10,098 nt of DNA, taken from positions 1 through 10,098 of the forward strand of contig JAEURE010000072.1 in assembly GCA_016789485.1 (NCBI GenBank), given 5' to 3'. Of the stretch, positions 5,361 through 10,098 are shown one piece after another; position 1 is the first letter of the stretch; each line of letters begins with the position of its first letter. Origin of the DNA: Anaerolineales bacterium. Lineage in GTDB: Bacteria > Chloroflexota > Anaerolineae > Anaerolineales > Villigracilaceae. Under the pieces are notes generated by a model that saw nothing but the letters and a program-made list of their open reading frames with translations, made no database searches and had not been told where the DNA came from. A program made the translations under genes and the position numbers.

Positions 5361-6512
5361 TTAAATTTTATTACTATTTTTCAGGATTGTTTCCCAGTCA
5401 TCATTCAAGAGATTGCCGAGGACTTTATCCGCTTCTCCCTGGGCAGGGAGCACATCTCCATCGGGTTCAATATACATCCAGGTTTTACCAGCACCGGAAG
5501 GGATTTCATCGTCCACGGTCTCGATGGCAACAGGATGCGAAGAGGAATATGGCACGGGCAAATCCCAGCGGATATTGAGTCCCAATCCCTGAGCGGTGCT
5601 TTGCAACTCGAGCACTTCATCCACGAGATTATCGTCCGCTGCACTGAGGGAGATATTTTCCACGCCGAGGTAGGCAATTTTTTGCAGGATTTCCACAGCC
5701 TCATGAACGTTCTCTTTGTGCAGCGTAAAATGGACGGTGATGAACAAATCCTGCGGGACAATGATCTCAATGGCTTTCCACGAAAGCGGTTCATTGGGCT
5801 GGAGAACGAGCATGACGTGATCAAGACCCGTCTGCAAAAGGGTTTCGAGATAATTTTTATCTGCGAGTTTGAGTCCATCGGTCAACAAGCCGCAGACTTG
5901 ACCGTTCTTTTCAGCATGAGCGATCAACTGCGGGAGGTCTTCGCGCAAGGTTGCTTCGCCGCCTGTGAAGATAATGTGAGGGATGCCTGCCTGCCAGGCT
6001 TTGTCCATGATGGTTTGCCACTCGGCAGTGGTAAGTTCGCGATCCACGCGTTTGACGGGGGCATATTCAGCCTGAGTTTGTTCGGGGAGGCGATAGGTAA
6101 TGGCACAATCCAGCCGCAGCGTGGATTCTGTCGAATGGGGCTGCGCCCGCTCAAAGTTTAAGAAGGAGGCGGGATCAAGGTCAGGTGTGGATATAAGGGT
6201 GTGGATTTGATCCGCAAAGTTATTGAAATCCTCAAGCGCAGTCTTCTTGCTGACACGATAACGCGCGGAGATCTGTTTGGCGGCTTCTTCGGGTGCTGTG
6301 CCTTTGATGAAATGGAATGCATATTCAGCAGCGGTTGGATTGAGCTGCAAAACAGTGGCAGCATTCAAAATGAGAATGCCTGAGCCGTCTGAATGAAGGC
6401 GGAGATGGATGCGGTATGGCTTTTCATCCAGACTGGCACGCATGTGATGTGTGCCAACGGGAAGCGGCTGCATTTTTGAAAAGCGGTCCGTGATGCGATT
6501 GAGGATGTTCAT
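5361..6512 (-). CDS. PqqD-fused radical SAM paralogue that has lost all cluster cysteines (pseudo-enzyme)
   Basis: A 383-residue protein with the same plan as its neighbour at 7568-8932. A PqqD-like (RiPP recognition) domain spans about 30-110 and aligns without gaps to the neighbour (RIHLRL at 34-39 in both; LNPTAA at 57-62). The radical SAM-like barrel follows. Where the active enzyme has YRCNNDCAHCY, this one has YRLPEQTQAEY, so Leu142, Thr146 and Glu149 replace the three cluster cysteines. GGEATLR (184-190) is kept. The SPASM part keeps DGDVLPA with Ala357 in place of Cys, then stops at residue 383, before the Cx2Cx5Cx3C module. Only two Cys remain (136, 207). The frame is intact and has AGGAG 6 bases before ATG, so it looks expressed and maintained rather than decaying. 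A role as a non-catalytic, peptide-binding partner is an inference. The upstream gene ends 9 bases before it, so the two are translationally linked. Confidence 0.85.
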   Translation of the reverse strand: MNILNRITDRFSKMQPLPVGTHHMRASLDEKPYRIHLRLHSDGSGILILNAATVLQLNPTAAEYAFHFIKGTAPEEAAKQISARYRVSKKTALEDFNNFADQIHTLISTPDLDPASFLNFERAQPHSTESTLRLDCAITYRLPEQTQAEYAPVKRVDRELTTAEWQTIMDKAWQAGIPHIIFTGGEATLREDLPQLIAHAEKNGQVCGLLTDGLKLADKNYLETLLQTGLDHVMLVLQPNEPLSWKAIEIIVPQDLFITVHFTLHKENVHEAVEILQKIAYLGVENISLSAADDNLVDEVLELQSTAQGLGLNIRWDLPVPYSSSHPVAIETVDDEIPSGAGKTWMYIEPDGDVLPAQGEADKVLGNLLNDDWETILKNSNKI

Positions 6513-6521
6513 TTGATTCTC

Positions 6522-7532
6522 CTATTTTGCGAGGCCAGCCAGGTCATCCACGAAGAAAAGATAGAGATACCCGATGAGCAGAAGCACCCAGCCAACCAAT
6601 TCGGCTTTTTCCATGATTCCCTCCCATGAAAGGGAGAAGTTATCCTTGATGGTCTCGACGATCTTTTCAAGATTATCAAGTTTATCTTTTACATTTTCCT
6701 TCCAATCCTTTAAATAGAACTCTCTGTGGATGGCTTCGTACAGATCCGCTGTGTACCAATCGCCGATGAGCAGCATGTTTTGTTCCGCCCTCTCAAAACC
6801 AAGCATCATTTCCAGCCTGTGTTCGGCGATCTGGCGGATCATGCCTCGAGTGGGGCGGGGACGCCGTTTGTTTTGAAAAAAAGTTTCGTTGATCTTATCG
6901 AGCATTTCCTCGATGGATTGATCCAACATACGATAGCGAAGCAATTGATAATTCCCGATCTTCAGGAGGGCGATATCGGATTGATAGTCGGCAGTGGGAG
7001 CAATGATAACGGCTCCCTCCCAGTCGACAACTGTTACTTCCTTCGCGGAATAATGGGTACGGGAGGCAAGGATCTCATCGATTTCGGCTTTATCAAGCGT
7101 ATCCCTTTGAGAACGGATAAAAGTGGCGATGGCTACGGCATTCTTTTCCAGCCATCTATCAGGCGTTGGTCTTGCATTTTGAACAAGTAGTATGACATAT
7201 TCCTCAAACAAGCCGGTCTGGCGGATGGCTTCGGGGATATAACTGCTTTGCAAGGCATTTTGTATCTTGGTGCGGTCACGCAGCACCGAGGCGGCAAATG
7301 GATCGGGGAGATCAAAATGACATTCGATCATCTGCACACGGTCATCATAGCGCTGACGGGTTACCAGAACAGCATACCCTTCAATCACCACGGTCTCTTC
7401 GCCGAGAGAAACAAGGTCAATATCGGTCGGCTGGAAGTAAGGCGCATCTTTGATCAGTCCCCTGAATTGTTCGGGGGCGGGAGTATTTCCCTCATTTACA
7501 TCTGGGAAGGCAAGCAGGTAGCAGATTTCCAT
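6522..7532 (-). CDS. Unrecognised C-tail-anchored protein, faintly DUF155/RMND1-like
   Basis: A 336-residue protein that I cannot name with confidence. The N-terminal two thirds (1-200) is an alpha/beta domain with regular strand segments (TVVIEGYAVLVTRQ, YVILLVQNARP, GAVIIAP). Then come a charged helical stretch (203-255), a predicted coiled coil (about 264-300, WKENVKDKLDNLEKIVETI) and one membrane segment close to the C-terminus (about 312-328, VGWVLLLIGYLYLFF). An alpha/beta part followed by coiled coil and terminal anchor faintly recalls DUF155 (RMND1-type) proteins; this is a shape likeness only. There is no signal peptide, so the bulk would face the cytoplasm. It lies between the active and degenerate radical SAM genes in one operon, which suggests a tether or scaffold. 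AGGA stands 8 bases before ATG, inside the 3' arm of an intercistronic hairpin. Confidence 0.6.
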   Translation of the reverse strand: MEICYLLAFPDVNEGNTPAPEQFRGLIKDAPYFQPTDIDLVSLGEETVVIEGYAVLVTRQRYDDRVQMIECHFDLPDPFAASVLRDRTKIQNALQSSYIPEAIRQTGLFEEYVILLVQNARPTPDRWLEKNAVAIATFIRSQRDTLDKAEIDEILASRTHYSAKEVTVVDWEGAVIIAPTADYQSDIALLKIGNYQLLRYRMLDQSIEEMLDKINETFFQNKRRPRPTRGMIRQIAEHRLEMMLGFERAEQNMLLIGDWYTADLYEAIHREFYLKDWKENVKDKLDNLEKIVETIKDNFSLSWEGIMEKAELVGWVLLLIGYLYLFFVDDLAGLAK

Positions 7533-7542
7533 ATAATTATTC

Positions 7543-7571
7543 CTAAAGCATTCATTGGGCGGATGCTTTAG
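7543..7571 (-). promoter_or_regulatory. Intercistronic hairpin between the radical SAM gene and the anchored protein
   Basis: CTAAAGCAT and ATGCTTTAG form a perfect 9-bp stem with an 11-base loop. On the transcript the 5' arm contains the stop codon of the radical SAM gene, and the 3' arm touches the Shine-Dalgarno (TTTAGGA) of the next gene. Ribosomes finishing the first gene would open it, which could couple the two. There is no T-tract, so termination is unlikely. Confidence 0.5.
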
Positions 7572-8932
7572 TTTAACACAGGAAGATTTACTCCAAATTC
7601 TTCACGGTGATTTTCAAATTGAAGCGGACATCCACCGCCGCATTCCGCGACCAAAGAGCAGGTCTCGCATTTGAAGGGCAGGTTCCGCCTCTCGCGCAGC
7701 TGCGTAGACAGTTTATGATTCCAGATCGAATCCCATGGATCGGTAAGCATGTTACCCAGCGGATGATAATACGACTGGCAGGGCAGCACGTTTCCATTCG
7801 ATTCAATGCACATGCTGTACAGTGCGGCTGTGCAGCCTTTGACGCCCAGATTATGCGCGGTTGGGTCGAATTCACAATATTGAGTCGGCGTGTACCAAAT
7901 GAGTTTTTGCCCGTGAGCGGCGGTCTTTTGAGTGGCAAGGTCAAGAATGGGCTGGAGTTCACTTTCACGCAAACCGGTGCCAACTTTGAGTCCCTGCCCA
8001 GAGTAGATGAGCGCATTCAAGCCGATAGTCGGAACGCCGACATCCGCAAGAAATTCCAGGGTGGCAGGGATGGTGTGCACGTTCGTTCGCAGCATGGTGG
8101 TATTGGTCATCACATACAGTTTCGAGGCGAGGACATTGTTCAGCCCCGCAATGGTCTGTTTGAAAGCGCCTTTGGCGCGCATCATTTCATCATGAATCTC
8201 GGGCACGCAGGATTCGACGGTGATCTGGACGTGATCGAGGCCTGCATCCACCAGCGTTTTGACATAATCCATGTCCATCAGACGGCGCGCGTTCGTGTTC
8301 AAACCTGTGATCTGCCCATTGTTTTCTGCATGTTGAATCAACTCTGGGAGATCGTTCCGCAAGGTCGCTTCGCCGCCCGTGAAGACAATGTGCGGCACGC
8401 CCAAATCCCAAAGTGAGTCGAGGATTCGCTTCCATTGGTCAGTGGTCAATTCAGGAAAGTTTCGTTCACGGGCATTATAGCAATGCGCGCAATCGTTATT
8501 GCAGCGATAGGTGATCGCCAGGTCCATTCGATAAGGCGCGGAAGGACGGGCACTGAACGGCATGTTCATTTCAAGTTCAAGATCGTGAATCGCGCACGCC
8601 CCATCTGGCCGAAGAAGTTCTTCAAACTGAAAAAGGAAGGAAGAAAGGTCGGACTCAGCCTGCTTTTTGCTCACAGAAAATTTCGAGGTGAGCGCATTAA
8701 CTCTTTCCTCTCTCGTTTTTCCTTCCAGGATCAGCCATGCCATGAATGCCGCCGTGGGATTCAAATGCATCACACTGCTGGCATTAACAATCAGCGTACC
8801 TGTGCCGTCCGAGTCAAGGCGAAGATGAATACGGGACTTTTCGTTTTCATCCTCTTTAACATAATGATATAAACCCGATTTCGGGTGCTTGTCTGACGAT
8901 TTACGATTAAATAACTCGCTCAATAAACTCAT
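7568..8932 (-). CDS. PqqD-fused radical SAM/SPASM protein, probable peptide-modifying enzyme
   Basis: A 454-residue cytoplasmic radical SAM enzyme that would cleave S-adenosylmethionine at a [4Fe-4S] cluster to start radical chemistry on a peptide. A PqqD-like (RiPP recognition) domain lies at about 20-110 (RIHLRLDSDGTGTLIVNASS, LNPTAA, SVSKK). The radical SAM motif CNNDCAHC gives Cys144, Cys148 and Cys151, followed by GGEAT at 186-190. The SPASM part has Cys367, Cys375, Gx4C ending at Cys385, and a textbook Cx2Cx5Cx3C at Cys422/425/431/435, enough for auxiliary clusters. Enzymes of this layout (PqqE, sactisynthases, related maturases) form C-C or thioether bonds in ribosomal peptides. No free small precursor gene is seen. 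The best local substrate is the Cys-Ala tail encoded just upstream. The start has AGGTG 4 bases before ATG and follows the membrane protein by 36 bases. Confidence 0.9.
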   Translation of the reverse strand: MSLLSELFNRKSSDKHPKSGLYHYVKEDENEKSRIHLRLDSDGTGTLIVNASSVMHLNPTAAFMAWLILEGKTREERVNALTSKFSVSKKQAESDLSSFLFQFEELLRPDGACAIHDLELEMNMPFSARPSAPYRMDLAITYRCNNDCAHCYNARERNFPELTTDQWKRILDSLWDLGVPHIVFTGGEATLRNDLPELIQHAENNGQITGLNTNARRLMDMDYVKTLVDAGLDHVQITVESCVPEIHDEMMRAKGAFKQTIAGLNNVLASKLYVMTNTTMLRTNVHTIPATLEFLADVGVPTIGLNALIYSGQGLKVGTGLRESELQPILDLATQKTAAHGQKLIWYTPTQYCEFDPTAHNLGVKGCTAALYSMCIESNGNVLPCQSYYHPLGNMLTDPWDSIWNHKLSTQLRERRNLPFKCETCSLVAECGGGCPLQFENHREEFGVNLPVLN

Positions 8933-8968
8933 TCAGCACCTATTAATGGATATGGCATCAATTACAAG

Positions 8969-10098
8969 TTATCGTCCGCCGCCCGCACAGGCGCAGGCGC
9001 AGCCTGCACAAGCACACGCACAGGCGCAGGAACGTCCACCGCCGCCGCCTCGCCCGCCGCTGCGGACATTCGTTGAGGGTTTTGGCAAAGGATTCGTAGC
9101 GCCTGTCACTTTTTCAGTGAAGGTGTTGATGTTACCAACCACCTTTTGCGAGAATGTCTGCACGCCCGTCACCATTTGTGCGGCGACCTCCGCGCCAGGC
9201 AGGGCATTCCGTCCCGAAGATGATGCGGGTTGACCGGTGGCAACTGTCGCCTTGGGAGAAGAGGCGGGGGTATAGGTTGGGTTGTAACGTCCCCACCACA
9301 TCGGTACGTACATTGGACCCTGGAAGACACGGCGCGTGCGGTCATCATAATCTTTGTCGAGCATGGTCCATTCGAGCGCTTCATCAAATTTCTGGCTTTT
9401 CACTTCAGGCGTATCGGCGGCTTCGACCATTGCCCAGGCTTTCTCAGTGATGGCCTTGTAATAATCAATGGTTTCCTTGCGGCTGAAGCCTCTCATTTTT
9501 TCAGAGACGGATTTAACAAGGCGCACAGCCATATCCTGCAAAAGTCTTTGGCGTTCCTTGCCCGATTCTTTGAATGCCTTCAAAAAATCCCTTTCATAGT
9601 CGTGGAGTTTTTCGGGCAGAGGATCCATGGTTTGCACATCCAGCGGATCGCGTGTGATCACCTGAGCCGCTTCCTTTTTGACAACGCCAAAGAGGATCAT
9701 GGTCAACACCTTATCGAGAGGCTGTTCCAAAAGGATGGCTGCTTCCACGGCGGTCAGCCCGCGCTTGATGCCGTGGCCTTCAATGGCAATCTTGGGCGGC
9801 AAATATTGCATTTTGCGTTTACGGTTTGCATTGGCAGCCAGTGCAGGGACGCCAATAAAAATAAACCCAAAAAATCCCAAACATAGAAGGGTAAAGATCG
9901 TATCTCCGCTGACCAAAGGCTCGGACGGGGCTACATAGATCGCGTCGGCAGGGACATAACTGCGCGGGAAGGAAGCACCGAACAAATAATACTTCGATGC
10001 ATCTGCATCAGGCGCATTCCAGGTGTATGTGATGTGGTTGTTCGCATCGTATGCGGTTTCAGGTTCGGAAGGGAAACCCGAGGGTGCGGCGTGCCAGC
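8969..10098 (-). CDS. C-terminal part of a DUF2207-like membrane protein with a Cys-Ala tail (partial)
   Basis: The gene enters from beyond the right edge; about 375 residues are visible and no stop interrupts the frame up to base 10098. A TTG at 9985 is internal, not the start. Visible residues 1-65 end an extracytoplasmic beta domain (ITYTWNAP, YLFGASFPRSYVP). A membrane segment follows (about 66-87, TIFTLLCLGFFGFIFIGVPA), then basic residues (NRKRK) marking the cytoplasmic side. A winged-helix-like stretch (about 109-147, GLTAVEAAILLEQPLDKVLT) and a helical part are followed by a Pro/Ser/Thr-rich linker. The end is Gly-rich and then a Cys-Ala repeat. The extracytoplasmic strand plus membrane segment plus 'GLTAVEAAILL' pattern recalls DUF2207-type proteins of unknown function. 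The tail on the cytoplasmic side fits a substrate for the radical SAM enzyme encoded next. Confidence 0.8.
   Translation of the reverse strand, partial: WHAAPSGFPSEPETAYDANNHITYTWNAPDADASKYYLFGASFPRSYVPADAIYVAPSEPLVSGDTIFTLLCLGFFGFIFIGVPALAANANRKRKMQYLPPKIAIEGHGIKRGLTAVEAAILLEQPLDKVLTMILFGVVKKEAAQVITRDPLDVQTMDPLPEKLHDYERDFLKAFKESGKERQRLLQDMAVRLVKSVSEKMRGFSRKETIDYYKAITEKAWAMVEAADTPEVKSQKFDEALEWTMLDKDYDDRTRRVFQGPMYVPMWWGRYNPTYTPASSPKATVATGQPASSSGRNALPGAEVAAQMVTGVQTFSQKVVGNINTFTEKVTGATNPLPKPSTNVRSGGRGGGGGRSCACACACAGCACACAGGGR
8972..9031 (-). other. Cys-Ala repeat C-terminal tail (candidate modification site)
   Basis: The last residues read Ser followed by CACACACAGCACACAGGGR: seven Cys in fifteen residues, alternating with Ala and broken by one Gly. 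A Gly/Arg-rich linker (GGRGGGGG) comes before it. Both Cys codons (TGC, TGT) and all four Ala codons (GCC, GCG, GCT, GCA) are used, so the pattern is kept at protein level and is not a simple DNA repeat. Dense Cys near small residues at an exposed C-terminus resembles the modified regions of thioether-type peptides. Confidence 0.75.

Noticed and set aside
8889..9233. Proline/Ala/Gln-rich frame on the + strand
   Set aside because: It is the antisense image of the Gly-rich and Cys-Ala tail of the membrane protein and has no ribosome site.
9230..9886. Long + strand frame of 218 codons
   Set aside because: It is antisense to the membrane protein, which has domain structure, and it shows no family motif or Shine-Dalgarno.
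9985..9985. TTG at 9985 as the start of the membrane protein
   Set aside because: The frame stays open to the window edge and the upstream residues continue a typical extracytoplasmic strand pattern (ITYTWNAP), so the real start lies outside the window.

Overview
The window looks like a chromosomal segment of a free-living bacterium with moderate GC. The best guess is a member of the Chloroflexota (Anaerolineae-like). That placement is an inference from general protein style: a DUF2207-like membrane protein with a Cys/Ala tail, PqqD-fused radical SAM proteins, and short co-directional operons. No marker gene here proves it. Apart from one gene on the + strand at the left, every gene lies on the minus strand, so the window reads from right to left.

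Left end (1-1460). A gene-free, palindrome-rich leader (1-368) precedes a + strand alpha/beta hydrolase (369-1199), whose predicted nucleophile is Asp rather than Ser. A strong bidirectional terminator follows. Next is a minus-strand tRNA-Glu(UUC) with encoded CCA and a near-consensus promoter. A second, broken copy of the tRNA 3' end and of its adjacent hairpin lies about 90 bp further downstream in the tRNA's direction.

Middle (1458-5273, minus strand). Six tightly spaced genes are probably co-transcribed: a membrane-anchored HEYAH zinc metallopeptidase, a dual-specificity/tyrosine-type phosphatase, a class I SAM methyltransferase, signal peptidase I (lepB, TTG start), a YgiT-type zinc-finger protein, and a two-repeat beta-rich protein of unknown function. 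They look like housekeeping or accessory functions with no obvious common pathway. The set is bounded upstream by a perfect 12-bp terminator hairpin at 5313-5340.

Right part (5361-10098, minus strand). This is the most interesting region, a compact four-gene cluster ending at that terminator. In transcription order it holds: (1) the C-terminal part of a DUF2207-like membrane protein, running off the window edge, whose cytoplasmic end is a Gly-rich linker and a Cys-Ala repeat tail; (2) a PqqD-like/radical SAM/SPASM protein with all expected cluster cysteines; (3) an unrecognised protein with a C-terminal coiled coil and membrane anchor; (4) a full-length paralogue of gene 2 that has lost every radical SAM and SPASM cysteine but keeps the PqqD-like domain and the GGEATL core. 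The arrangement suggests a peptide-modification (RiPP-like) system. The substrate would be the C-terminal tail of a large membrane protein instead of a small free precursor peptide. The catalytic enzyme would work with a pseudo-enzyme partner and a membrane-tethering subunit. This function is inferred from domain content and gene order.
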